DNA of 64,000 bases from Archivesica marissinica (Eukaryota > Mollusca > Bivalvia > Venerida > Vesicomyidae): assembly GCA_014843695.1 (NCBI GenBank), contig CM026404.1:89542179-89606178 (forward strand). Direction: 5' to 3'. A model generated the notes under the pieces. The model searched no databases, was not told the DNA's origin, and worked only from the letters and a program-made list of their open reading frames with translations. Positions 23,072 through 36,500 of this stretch are shown piece after piece. Every line of letters starts with the position of its first letter. Position 1 is the first letter of the stretch. Position numbers and translations under genes: made by a program.

Positions 23072-23512
23072 AATATGGTGGTCACCTCGTAAGCGCAGTG
23101 CTACAAGTCCGAGCTCAGCCATGGTAGTATTCTTGGGCAGGACCCTTAAATCCACATTGGCTTCTCTCCATCTCATTTACCTCTTCTCTGTCTCCCTCAT
23201 TTACCTCTTCTCTCTCTCTCCCTCATTTACCTCTTCTCTCTTCCTCATTTACCTCTTCTCTCTCCCTCATTTACCTCTTCTCTCTCCCTCATTTACCTCT
23301 TCTCTCTCCCTCATTTACCTCTTCTCTCTCCCTCATTTACCTCTTCTCTCCCTCACTTACCTCTTCTCTCTCCCTCATTTACCTCTTCTCTCTCCCTTAT
23401 TTACCTCTTATCTCTCCCTCAAGGTGACGGAATCAATTAGGAATGTGGTCTTAAAGAGATATTTGACAAATATTTTATTAATTTGTTTCGCAATTGAACT
23501 GACATAAATTTG
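23072..23512 (+). mobile_element. SINE family A copy with an internal array
   Basis: The left part is a family A head and core (GTAAGCGCAGTGCTACAAGT, GTAGTATTCTTGGGCAGGAC). The right part is its 3' end (GACGGAATCAATTAGGAATG, TTTCGCAATTGAACTGACAT). In between, the normally single CCTCTTCTCTCTCCCTC segment is expanded into an array. Confidence 0.7.
23160..23422 (+). repeat. 22-24 bp pyrimidine-rich array inside a SINE
   Basis: About 11 copies of CTCATTTACCTCTTCTCTCT plus CC. The unit corresponds to the single-copy CCTCTTCTCTCTCCCTC of other family A SINEs. Confidence 0.85.
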
Positions 23513-23583
23513 TATTTACTATTATAGTTGTTAGCAGGCTTGTAACAGATATTATAACCATAACAATGTGACTAAAGTTTTAA

Positions 23584-23776
23584 TTTGGCCCCTCACCAGT
23601 GTAAGTTCGAATCCCACTTGGGGTGTCAAAGAAGGTCGGTGGCTCTACTCGGGTGCCTGTCCGTGCTGGAAATACTGCTCAGAGGGGCACCCGAGGTCTT
23701 CCTCTACCGTCCAATAATAGCTGGAGAGTCGTCGCATGACATAAGATGTTGGTGCGATGCTAAACACCAAAAATAA
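23584..23776 (+). mobile_element. tRNA-headed SINE (family G)
   Basis: A B-box-like start (GTTCGAATCCCACTTGGG), body CGGGTGCCTGTCCGTGCTGG, and end GACATAAGATGTTGGTGCGA then TGCTAAACACCAAAAATAAG. This style of ending (GCTAAACACC) is common in invertebrate SINEs. The 5' half of the tRNA head is missing. Confidence 0.6.
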
Positions 23777-24006
23777 GTGGAAGTCGTGATAGTAGATGCG
23801 CGTTCGCTTCAGATGCGAAAGGTCCGGTGTTCGAGCCACGCTGGTGCCATTACGATTGTGCCCTTAGGCAAGGCATTTAAATTCCATGTTGCCTTTTCTC
23901 TCTCCCTCGTGGCGATGGATTCCATCAGGAATGAGGTCTCGAGAGTGATTAATATAAGTTAAAAGAACTTGTTTCGCAATTGAGCTAAAATAAATCTGTA
24001 TAAACA
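23777..24006 (+). mobile_element. SINE family A
   Basis: Full-length copy: head GGAAGTCGTGATAG with A box, B box GTGTTCGAGCC, central TTGTGCCCTTAGGCAAGGCA, then TCTCTCCCTCGTGGCGATGG and tail CTAAAATAAATCTGTATAAA. The GTGCCCTTRGGCAAGGCA block is shared by widespread animal SINE superfamilies. Confidence 0.9.
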
Positions 24007-24065
24007 CCGAAAACAAACAACTAAAATTTCAGCTCGATTGGTTAATAATGAAAGGAGCTGAACAG

Positions 24066-24312
24066 TTAACCCATTTCATTCTGGACACATTTCAAGGCTT
24101 TTGCAAACAACATAGATCCAGATCAGCCGCAGCATGACGCTGCATGCTGATCAGGATCTATGTTGTTTGCTACATAGCTAAGTATCTGAGCAAGATCATC
24201 TGAATAGCAAACAGCATAGAGCCTGATCAGACGGAACATTCCATGGCGGCTGATATGGCTCTATGTTCTATGCAAATACTGTTTGAACGGTATCCAGAAT
24301 CAAACGGGTTAA
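24066..24312 (+). mobile_element. TTAA-bounded double-hairpin MITE (family P2)
   Basis: Runs from TTAACCCATTTCATTCTGGA to a terminal GGGTTAA. It contains two long hairpins whose arms repeat ACATAGATCCAGATCAG and CATAGAGCCTGATCAGACGG. Copies with the same structure lie at 42828 and 47177. It lies just beyond the stop of the split gene, so it may be part of its 3' UTR. Confidence 0.82.
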
Positions 24313-24428
24313 ACAAAGATGGATGAACAGACAGTGGATGGCAGTGGCAAACAAACACAGCAACTGAGAAACTGTCCGAGTGTAAGTATAATGGTATGAA
24401 TGCTCGTAGCGTACACACAAATCTTCCA

Positions 24429-24568
24429 TCAGATCCAGCATTTGAATTTGAAGAAAGTCTGCATTTCTGGGTCATCAACATCTCTACCGTTCACTCCGGC
24501 ATACACCTCTTTCAAAGTCGAGTTCTTGAATTTGTCCTCCAGAATTTTCACATATTTTTCCAGAGCTC
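24429..24568 (-). CDS. Split gene, last exon
   Basis: Acceptor TATATTTACAG before GAGCTCTGG (phase 1 entry). Encodes ALEKYVKILEDKFKNS, later EVYAGVNGRDVDDPEMQ, ending FFKFKCWI and stop TGA. No clear AATAAA was found close downstream on the minus strand; the first candidate is near 23471. Confidence 0.85.
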
Positions 24569-27500
24569 CTGTAAATATAGAGAAACATTGGAAATACTGA
24601 GCAACCACGTGACCACATCTCTGACACCGATTAGTATATACTAGAGGACATAGAAAACGCACACTTCGGATAAGTGTGTTTTTATATGAAAAACAATAAC
24701 TATAGAAATACATAGTTTTAAACATTTTGGAATATTTTTAGTTGTTCAGTTTGTGTTTTGTAATAAAGATGTGATTTATCTTTGATAGAATCCTTTGTAT
24801 TTCGTTTTCATGTAATAATAATCATATAATGTATGTGAGCGTTTTCTATGCCCTCTAGTATATATTGATTTAATAATAACGTCCCCGAGTCTGCTTCCGT
24901 GGTCGAGTGGTTAAGGTCACCGACTTGCATACCAATGTAACCTATCATCACTGATGGTCACAGGTTCGAGCGCCGCTCAGACCATGTCTCTTTATATGAA
25001 AAAAAAAGGTGGCAGTTTCTTACGGAGGTTGGTGCCCCAAGTACTGGTTAAACACTGGAGCCTGCCCAGGAAAGGTGCACATATGGGTGGGTAACCGGTA
25101 GCGACGTTAAATAAATTTGAAATAAAATAACAATAACATTCGACACGATGTTATTGATGGAGAAGATCCCATGTGTTCCACTAAGTATTATATGAGGAAT
25201 GGAAGTACCCAGGGAGAACCACCAACCTTCCACAAGCTAGCTGAATAACTTCCTAACAAAGTAGAATTTGACGAGGTGGGATTCAAACCTAGTGGTGAGG
25301 GACATGTACTATGGGGTGAACGACCTTCACAGTTTGGCCCTCAAACTACAAGTATTTTGATTGGCCCTGGATTGCTCATCTGGGTCTTTGAACTTCCATG
25401 AGTGAGTTCATGACCTGCAACATGGTAGGTACCACCTGATGGATTCAATCGTGGGGTATTTAGAGCGGTTACCTAGCATGGAACTACTGCACAACTTCCC
25501 AACTGAACAGAGGAGAAGAATTATGTAAGACTCTGTCTTTCATTCTAATCCTTTTTCTGTATTTTGATTATGTGTGATGTATGCATTGTTCAATATGTAT
25601 TATATTGGGAAATAAAATATGTTTAACCCTTTCCCCCATAGAAGCACCTCTTGAGGTCATTGCCAATACGAGATACATTGACAATGTAGTAGCCAAACCA
25701 ATGTTCATAATTAAGGTCAGAATCTCGTGTAGTTCCAGTATATCTATGGAGGTGGGATAGATATGGCGACTACTTATCCACTGCATGATAGCTAAATGGC
25801 TGCCGTTTATATGGAGATATAATAGTATATTAACCTAAATCTCATGTAGTCCCAGTAATATCTATGGAGGTGGGATAGATATGGCGACTACTTATCCACT
25901 GCATGATAGTTAAATGGCTGTCATTTGTATGGACATATAATAGTATATTAACCTAAATCTCTATGAAGTCCCAGTAATATCTATGGAGGTGGGATACATA
26001 TGGCGACTACTTATCCACTGCATGATAGATAAATGGCTGTCGTTTGTATGGAGATATAATAGTATATTAACCTAAATCTCCATGAAGGATAGGGTTAAAC
26101 TAACTGAACAGTCTCCACAAAATAGTTACACAAATAAACACAACTTATTTTAGCATACCCAAACCCAATATCTTTCCCAACGTGATCATATTGGGGGCAA
26201 GTCTTGGATCATCAAACTTCTCTGCCTTCATCAACAGTCTGACAATATCGCCAAATATATACGCATCGTCAAACGACGGATTGTCTGAGACTGGAAATTT
26301 ACAGTATACGTCTACAGCGGCGATGGGATCCGTCTTTAACATCATATCTGCTAGTTCTATGTACGCATCATGAATCTGCAATCAGAACTTCATTATAATG
26401 TTATACAAAATATGCATCATGAACCTGCAATCAGAACTTCATTATAAACATTGTTATAAGCAGATACGCATCATGAACCTGCAATCAGAACTTCATTATA
26501 ATGTCATACAAAATACACATCATGAACCTGCAATCAGAACTTCATTATAATGTTATACAAAATACGCATCATGAACCTGCAATCAGAACTTCATTATAAT
26601 GTTATACAAAATACGCATCACGAACCTGCAATCAGAACTTCATTATAATGTTATAATGTTATACAAAATACGCATCATGAACCTGCAATCAGAACTTCAT
26701 TATAATGTTATAATGTTATACAAAATATGCATCATGAACCTGCAATCAGAACTTCATTATAATGTTATACAAAATACGCACCATGAACCTGCAATCAGAA
26801 CTTCATCATAGAAATTGTTATAAGAGGATATTTTTGTTTTTCAGTGTAAGATTGCAATTTATCTCATCGAGTGAGATGGGATCATGAACCGAGGTCTCGT
26901 GTATCGGTGCTATACACCGGACATGTAAAAGAACAAGGGATGCTGCCTGGAATAGGAACATCTTCTGTATCACCAGGCATGATTCCTGGAATTGGAGCAT
27001 CTTCTTTATCATCAGGCTAATTAAATATTGCCATTGTTAATATTAATTTCACGCGTTTCATTAGAATAGCGTGCAATATTTGTCTTCGCGGAAACGTATT
27101 TAGTACTGTGAATGTATTAGTCAGTTATGTGCATGGGATTTCATGTTAGGTGTATTGTAGATGTGTTGATAAATGGGTATACGTGTTCATTCCATCTGAC
27201 GATTTAACATCTCGTTTTTTATTTTAATATAAGATGCATTAAATATAATGTATTTAGATTACATAATGATATGCATACAGATATGTTAGAAATATGATAC
27301 CATACGTCTAGGCAACAATGAGGTCCGACATTCAGCGATCTGACACTGACAAACGGACACAAGTTTCCAGAGCAATTTCATAGAAAAATATGTTTTAATC
27401 TCTGGTTGTTCCTGGGCGAGTCTAATCGCGAAATCATGTTGATGTATGATGTCATCGTTAAGATACGAACAGCATGGCCATTGTTTCATATAAATATCAG

Positions 27501-30500
27501 CATATATTTACATGTACGATAACAGATATACTCAAATGGATTATGCTAATGTTATATGCTATGTTATGTTATATTTCGGGTTTTACGCCTGCATCAGCAC
27601 CATTTTGGGCTATATCGCCGGCGGGCAGTTTACCTAACAACACCTTTCCTGGGCAGGCTCCAGCGGTTAACCAGTACTTGGGTGCACCAACCTCCGTAAG
27701 AAACTGCCAACTTTTTCATATAAATGAGACACGGCCTGAGTGGGGCTCGAACCCGTGACCATCAGTGATGATAGGTTACAGTGGTATACAAGTCAGCGAC
27801 CTTAACCACTCGACCACGGAGGCGGACTTATGCTAATGTATTACGGTTTTTGAATGCAGGTATATACACAACCCGGTTGCCTAAATCGCCATCAAAATAA
27901 ACAGTATCGGTCTGATCTTGCAAACATGTGTTTATGTTGTATTTATAAAGTATTTGGAGTGTAGAAAAGACTAAAAACAGAACCAAATCATGACAAGTTC
28001 CAACTAGAGAATAGAACTTGGAGAGATGCAAACATCTGCGCTGGTATTTGACCAAAGCTCCTATAAAGTTTGAACAATGTTCAGAAATGGGTTGGTTTTC
28101 CTTGTAGGGTGGGACTTATTACGGGGAGGGGGAAATACCCTTAGAAACAGCATGCAACTTATCAAAGCATAATATTTGATATTTTAGTTCATTTTTATTT
28201 AACCTTTTCCCCCTTAGTAGCACCTCTCGACGTCAATGCCTATTGACATAGATCGACACATTAGTAGTCAAACAAGCTATAATAAAGATTGGAACAACAT
28301 AGTGTATACAACACTTATTTCTAGTCACCTCCATGAAGGTGGAGTAGGCAAGTTCACAGCTTATCCATTGCGTATGATTGGTAAATTACAGCCAAATGTA
28401 TTAAATAAAACTACATCTCTATGGTGGGAAAGGATTAAATGCAAAATTGTATGAAATTGTTGACGGATCCATCATAGACATTGTCGCAAAAGTGACTATT
28501 GGTAAATTACAGCCAAATGTATGAAATAAAACTACATCTCTATTGGGGAAAGGGTTAAATGCAAAATTGTATGAAATTGTTGACGGATCCATCAAGGACG
28601 TCCAGCTTTCCGTAGGTAGTGACCAAAACCAGTGCACCTACAAGGCTTGGGGACTTAATTCATAGCTTTACAAAAAATACCGATCAGAAATGGGTTTTCC
28701 ATGTTATGTCCACGTGACCTTCACCTTTGACCTACTGGAGTACATCCCAATGTTATTACCTCAGGAGACATTGTGATGACCTCGTTATAATATTTCTGAG
28801 AATCTGGGATCTCGGCAGCAGCTTTATGAGCTCTGGCCAATCCAAGACGAGGCTGGTATGACTTCCTGTTGATGGGAGCTGGGCCCGATGGTGCTGCAGG
28901 TCTCGGCTTTTCCGCTGCCACGGCAGGAGTGCTTGCTTCTTTCGGTGCTGTAATACATATTTGTGATGAGACATATCTTCATATTGGTAAAAACATTATT
29001 AGTTCAGTATACAAACTCATAAAATAGACAATTACTAACATTATGAATTGAATGAATACCAAACCATAATTATAGGAAAGAGGTAAACATACAACATACA
29101 TACTTCTCCTCAATCCTACATGTATACATGTACATATTATTTATACTTGACTATGTTTATTCAAAGAAATAAATATTGTTTTTAAATTAAAACATTATTT
29201 GGCATGATCATGTTCAATTAATTAATTCCGTAACAATTACAACTTCTTGCAATATCGCAATTCTGATTGGCTGGTTCAGACCATGTGATCGCCGTTCATA
29301 ATCCAATGAATTGCAAAGATATTCTATTCTCATTAATATTTATAACGGACTACTTTTTGTATGGTGTGACAAATCAAAAAGACAAATTTGCTTTTGTGAT
29401 TTGTAAAATGCTAGTTAGGTGTAAAAACGGACATTTCATACACCGATGAACTGCAGAACATTCAATTGTTAAATGTTACACATGGTTTTCTATTTGATAA
29501 AATGCCGTACTAGTCAGTGTACATGTATATGACAAACCATCAATCATTAAAGAGTATTTCATTGCAAAGGCAAAGCCGTTACGATTGTGCCCTTAGGCAA
29601 GGCATTTAAATTCCACGTTGCCTCTTCTCTCTCCCTCGTGGCGATGGATTCCATCAGGAATGAGGTCTCGAGAGTGATTTATATAAGTTGAAATAACTTG
29701 TTTCGCAATCAAGCTAAAATAAATTTGTATAAACTAAAGGCCAAGATGGATTTGCATTCTGAGAAAACATTAAAGTCGCTTTTATTAAGAGTTGGATTTA
29801 GTCTGGAAATAGAATTTAAACTTGCACAAGATTCAGTATCTTAACTTCACAGACGCTTGGGGTCTGGATTGTACAATTGCTCACAGGTGCTGGGGTTTGG
29901 TTAACCCTTTCAACACCACAGACCTCTAAATTGGCTTACAAAAAAGTGTAGATCCAGACGAGCCGTCTCATCAGGATCTGCACTTTTTTCAAGTAATATA
30001 ACTATTTTTAGAAAAAAAGTTACCCATTTTGATAAATGAACTGATCCAAATGTAATTTTGTTATTAATTTATTGGTCTAAAAATATCATGGACCAGTCCA
30101 TGTCAGTTACTTGGTGTTGAATGGGTTAAGTGGTTTCGGGTTCAAAACCAAATTTAAAAAAAAATATTTTTTAAGAAAATGTTGATAAACCATAGGCGTG
30201 ATACTATACCCAAGCGTCTGTGCTTAACTTCACTCCACCTACCTTCTGCTGGAGCTTTGGTTCCAGGCTTTGCTGCTGTTGCTGCCCCACCTCTGGCTGC
30301 TGGTGCCCCTCTCGCAGCTGGAGCCTGAAGCCAAGTACAATTATTAACTATTGTATAAATAATGTTCATAGATTCAGTGCTTTCCAATCAAATTTTATCC
30401 AAGTAAATGAGTGCCTTTTTCAGTCATCTTGTACTCAAGTAAACGTAAATTATATCTGTCTTTCAATCTAATCCTTTTTCTGTATTTTGGTATGTGTAAT

Positions 30501-33500
30501 ATATGCTTTGTTCAATATGTATTAGATTGGGAAATTAATATGTTTAAACTCAGTAAATTTGACCCATTTTTTAATCATCTTGTACTCAAGTAAAAATTTT
30601 AATGTGTACCTATTTTTCATTTATCTTGTTGTTTATATTTTAGTTTAAAGCGACATTATATCACAAAAAGCAAATAAAATGCATTTTTCACGTATAAATG
30701 CATTGCTACTACAAATTCTTCCGAATACATTCGAACACTAACATTGAATCAATAAAAAGTGTTTTTGTGATCTACAAACTTTCAAAATTGAAAGTAGGAT
30801 TTCATATAGCGATCATCCACGCTCCTGAATTGACGTTTGTTTGTCATTGGAGTCGATACTAAATGCGAGATAATGTCATTTAAAGATCATTTAACTAAGA
30901 CTAGTCTACAAATAAATATGCATAGGAACACATGTGAGATATAACAGTAAATATGTACCATAAATCGTGTTATTCAGGATACACGAGTTGTATTATGCAT
31001 GGATGTTGACCCTATTTACATTATTTAGTTATGTCAACAAACCGCGTATACGACGTTAGCTTAATAGTTGAAATACTCAGTATTTGAGGCAAATATTTGG
31101 AAAAAAATTATACCATATAATAGGAAAATACAGTCTGTAGAAATTTGCGTTTTCACTAATATAGTGTCGCTTTAAACATATTTATTTTCTCTCATGTGCA
31201 TGTTTATTTACAACAATTGAAATAAGGACCTGGACAGAAAGCTATACCATTTAGATTTTGTTTTGTAATCCAGTTAAAGTATATCTGTATACTATAAAAG
31301 CTCACAAACATGGCACAATTGAAAGTCTCACCTTTGCGGGTGCTCCTCTTGCTGCAGGTGCTGCCTTGGCCCCTCGTGCTGCCCCTGGAACAGGTTAACA
31401 AACAATCACTCTATCCAACCGGCTGTAATCATATTCCTGTTATAAATGACTGTTACAATTTGTAAATAGGTTGTTATCATGTGCGGTAATTGTATATGTG
31501 TGGCTTGTATTTATGTGGTATGGGTTTTTTTGTGGTTTGTATTTGTGTGGTTTGTATTTGTGTGGTTTGTATTTGTGTGGTTTGTATTTGTGTAGTTTGT
31601 ATTTGTGTAGTTTGTATTTGTGTAGTTTGTATTTGTGTGGTTTGTATTTGTGTAGTTTGTATTTGTGTAGTTTGTATTTGTGTAGTTTGTATTTGTGTGG
31701 TTTGTATTTGTGTGGTTTGTATTTGTGTAGTTTGTATTTGTGTAGTTTGTATTTGTGTAGTTTGTATTTGTGTGGTTTGTATGTGTGTAGTTTGTATTTG
31801 TGTAGTTTGTATTTGTGTAGTTTGTATTTGTGTAGTTTGTATTTGTGTAGTTTGGCTTGTATTTGTGTGGTTTGTATTTGTGTAGTTTGTATTTGTGTAG
31901 TTTGTATTTGTGTGGTTTGTATTTGTGTAGTTTGTATTTGTGTAGTTTGTATTTGTGTAGTTTGTATTTGTGTGGTTTGTATTTGTGTGGTTTGTATTTG
32001 TGTAGTTTGTATTTGTGTAGTTTGTATTTGTGTAGTTTGTATTTGTGTGGTTTGTATGTGTGTAGTTTGTATTTGTGTAGTTTGTATTTGTGTAGTTTGT
32101 ATTTGTGTAGTTTGGCTTGTATTTGTGTGGTTTGTATTTGTGTAGTTTGTATTTGTGTAGTTTGTATTTGTGTAGCTTGTATTTGTGTAGTTTGTATTTG
32201 TGTGGTTTGTATTTGTGTGGTTTGGCTTGTATTTGTGTGGTTTGTATTTGTGTAGTTTGTATTTGTGTAGTTTGTATTTGTGTAGTTTGGCTTGTAGTTG
32301 TGTAGTTTGTATTTGTGTAGTTTGTATTTGTGTAGCTTGTATTTGTGTAGTTTGTATTTGTGTGGTTTGTATTTGTGTGGTTTGGCTTGTATTTGTGTGG
32401 TTTGGCTTGTATTTGTGTGGTTTGTATTTGTGTGGTTTGTATTTGTGTGGTTTGGCTTGTATTTGTGTGGTTTGTATTTGTGTGGTTTGTATTTGTGTGG
32501 TTTGTATTTGTGTGGTTTGTATTTGTGTGGTTTGTATTTGTGTAGTTTGTATTTGTGTGGTTTGTATTTGTGTGGTTTGTATTTGTGTGGTTTGTATTTG
32601 TGTGGTTTGTATTTGTGTAGTTTGTATTTGTGTGGTTTGTATTTGTGTGGTTTGTATTTGTGTGGTTTGTATTTGTGTGGTTTGGCTTGTATTTGTGTGG
32701 TTTGTATTTGTGTAGTTTGTATTTGTGTGGTTTGTATTTGTGTGGTTTGGCTTGTATTTGTGTAGTTTGTATTTGTGCGGTTTGTATTTGTGCGGTTTGT
32801 ATTTGGGTGGTTTGTATTTGTGTGGTTTGGTTTGTGTGGTTTGTATTTGTGTGGTTTGTATTTGTGTGGTTTGTATTTGTGTGGTTTGGTGTATTTGTGT
32901 AGTTTGTATTTGTGCGGTTTGTATTTGTGCGGTTTGTATTTGGGTGGTTTGTATTTGTGTGGTTTGGTTGTATTTGTGTGGTTTGTATGTGTGTTGTGTG
33001 GTTTGTATTTGTGTGGTTTGTATTTGTGGTTTGTATTTGTGTGGTTTGTATTTGTGTGGTTTGTATTTGTGCGGTTTGTATTTGTGCGGTTTGTATTTGT
33101 GTGGTTTGTATTTGTGTGGTTTGTATTTGTGTGGTTTGTATTTGTGTGGTTTGTATTTGTGTGGTTTGTATTTGTGTGGTTTGTATTTGTGTGGTTTGTA
33201 TTTGTGTGGTTTGTATTTGTGTGGTTTGTATGTGTGGTTTGTATTTGTGTGGTTTGTATTTGTGTGGTTTGTATTTGTGTGGTTTGTATTTGTGTAGTTT
33301 GTATTTGTGTGGTTTGTATTTGTGTGGTTTGTATTTGTGTAGTTTGTATTTGTGTGGTTTGGTTTGTGTGGTTTGTATTTGTGTGGTTTGTATTTGTGTG
33401 GTTTGTATTTGTGTGGTTTGTATTTGTGTAGTTTGTATTTGTGTGGTTTGTATTTGGGTGGTTTGTATTTGTGTGGTTTGGTTTGTGTGGTTTGTATTTG

Positions 33501-36500
33501 TGTGGTTTGTATTTGTGTGGCTTGTATTTGTGTGGTTTGTATTTGTGTGGTTTGTATTTGTGTGGTTTGTATTTGTGTGGTTTGTATTTGTGTGGTTTGT
33601 ATTTGTGTGGTTTGGTTTGTGTGGTTTGTATTTGTGTGGTTTGGTTTGTGTGGTTTGTATTTGTGTGGTTTGTATTTGTGTAGTTTGTATTTGTGTGGTT
33701 TGTATTTGGGTGGTTTGTATTTGTGTAGTTTGTATTTGTGTGGTTTGTATTTGGGTGGCTTGTATTTGTGTGGTTTGTATTTGTGTGGTTTGTATTTGTG
33801 TGGCTTGTATTTGTGTGGTTTGTATTTGTGTGGTTTGTATTTGTGTGGTTTGTATTTGTGTAGTTTGTATTTGTGTGGTTTGTATTTGTGTGGTTTGGTT
33901 TGTGTGGTTTGTATTTGTGTGGTTTGTATTTGTGTAGTTTGTATTTGTGTGGTTTGGTTTGTGTGGTTTGTATTTGTGTGGTTGTATTTGTGTGGTTTGT
34001 ATTAACCTCATGTTTCAGTAAAGAAATCCAACTTATGACATATTAAATGTACTTGAAATATATATAGTCATATTCTGACGAGGAGACTATTTTTCGTTCG
34101 GATCTCTCTGTACCCCCATAGCTCTGTATCTCCGTTCCATATCTCTGTTCCATATCACCTCTCCGTTCCGTATCTCCGTTCCATATCACCTCTCCGTTCC
34201 ATATCACCTCTCCGTTCCATATCTCCGTTTCGTATCTCCGTTCAATATCACCTCTCCGTTCCGTATCACCTTTCTGTTCCGTATCTCCGTTCCGTATCAC
34301 CTCTCCATTCCGTATCACCTCTCCGTTCCATATCACCTCTCCGTTCTGTATCACCTGTCCGTTCCGTATCACCTCTCCGTTACATATCACCTCTCCATTT
34401 CATATAACCTCTCCGTTCCATATAACCTCTCCGTTCCATATCACCTCTCCATTCCATATCACCTCTCCATTCCATATCACCTCTCCATTCCATATCACCT
34501 CTCCGTTCCGTATAACCTCTCCGTTCCATATCTCTGTTCCGTATCTCCGTTCCATATCACCTCTCCGTTCCGTATCACCTTTCTGTTCCGTATCTCAGTT
34601 CCGTATCACCTCTCCGTTCCGTATCACCTCTCCGTTCCGTATCACCTCTCCGTTCCATATCACCTGTCCGTTCCGTATCACCTCTCCGTTACATATCACC
34701 TCTCCATTCCATATAACCTCTCCGTTCCATATAACCTCTCCGTTCCATATAACCTCTCCGTTCCATATCACCTCTCCATTCCATATCACCTCTCCGTTCC
34801 ATATCACCTCTCCGTTCCGTATAACCTCTCCGTTCCATATCTCCGTTCCGTATCTCCATTTAGTATCACCTCTCTGTTCCATATCACCTCTCCGTTCCAT
34901 GTCTCCGTTCTGTATCTCCGTTCCATATCACCTCTCCGTTCCATATCACCTCTCTGTTCCATATCACCTCTCCATTTCGTATCACATCTCCGTTCTGTAT
35001 CTCCATTCCGTAACTCCGTTCCATATCACCTCTCCGTTCCATATCTCTGGTCCGTATCAAATCATTATATCATTAAAGCATATTTTGCTCAAATTGCTGG
35101 TTTAACAAACAGGAATAGGTACAGCAAAATAATGTCAAATTGTGATATTTTATGGCGATGTGGGCCTAATTCAAGCACTTATGGAATACAGACCTCCTCT
35201 AGCTGCAGGAGCCCCTCTCCCCCTAGCAGCTGGGGCTCCCCGTGCGGCAGCAGCAGCACCCCTGGCAGCAGGAGCCCCAGGTTTGCCTGCAGGGGCCTTA
35301 GCTGGTGCATTCTTCGCTTCCTCAGCTTTTCTCTTTTCTTCTTCTAGCCGAGCTTTCTCCTGCCACCACTGCTGATCTAAAACACATACAGGGTGTGTCA
35401 TTATTTTAGTGTCATATTATTATCAACAACAGTGGTATTCATCAATCAATAACTCTACTCGTCTTGAAACGTATAACTTGTTTAAACATGAATTTCAATT
35501 AGAAAATATCTTGACATTATACTAGAACCTAAATTTAGAATATCGTTAACCAAATTTCGGACATCATCCCATGAACTAGCAATAGAACAAGGGCGCTACA
35601 CAAACGTACCACGGAATGAACGAATCTGTATATATTGTAATCATAGAATGACCGAAAGTGAGTATCTGTTATCTGAAAGTAGTTATTTGCCCTAAAGTTA
35701 GAGATTTAAGAAAAAAATATCTGAAACGCTACTATTACACTTGGCCTACCGAACAAAAGTTTATTACCTTACTTACAGAGACTAAGAGGAAAATTGTTCA
35801 AAATCTATCCAAATTTATATATTACGCAAGTTTAGCAAGAAATTAACACTTTTAGACACCACAACCATCTATGCTCTTCTGAAAATGTATCCATGCCTTT
35901 CCATTGTACTGTGTTTATGTATTGTTTGCTATAAATATATTACCGTATTTAATGCAATAAATATATTCTAGTTATTATAGTTATATATTTCCACATACAG
36001 TCAAACCTGTCTTAAGCAGCCAGCCAAGGGAATCACAGAAAGTGGCTGCTTAGCACAGGTGGCTGCTTAATAGAGGTCAAATGTATAATAAAACAACACA
36101 TTGGGAATATGTTAACTGGCTGCTTAATACAGGTTGGCTGCTTAATAGAGGTGACCACTAACACAGGTTTGACTGTAAATCAGTTGCAGCACCTGGACTA
36201 AGACTTCAATGGATGAAATTCATCATTATCCGGGATACAGGTATCATTCTAGGTCCCTGTTTGGGAGAAGTGAGAAAGCGCACGATCGATTCCTTAAATA
36301 GTGTTACAGTCAAACCTGTGCTAAAGGCCACCTCCGAATAAAGGCCATATATGAAAAACCTGTCTCTAAAGACCACGATTTTTCTCTCCCATCGAGCCAT
36401 TTTCAATGCATTTTAACCCTCTATTGAGAGGCCACTGTTTGACTTTCCCGAGGGTGGTCTTTATAGACAGGTTTGACTATATTTAATGTCTACAAAATAT

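Noticed and set aside
27286..27489. 67-codon minus-strand ORF as an exon of the split gene
   Set aside because: Exons 28760 and 26375 join in phase without it, giving a smooth SPE-IHDAY sequence, and it lacks a good acceptor.
31477..34011. 844-codon minus-strand ORF and several plus-strand ORFs
   Set aside because: 15-bp period without stop codons; located in an intron between two phased exons.
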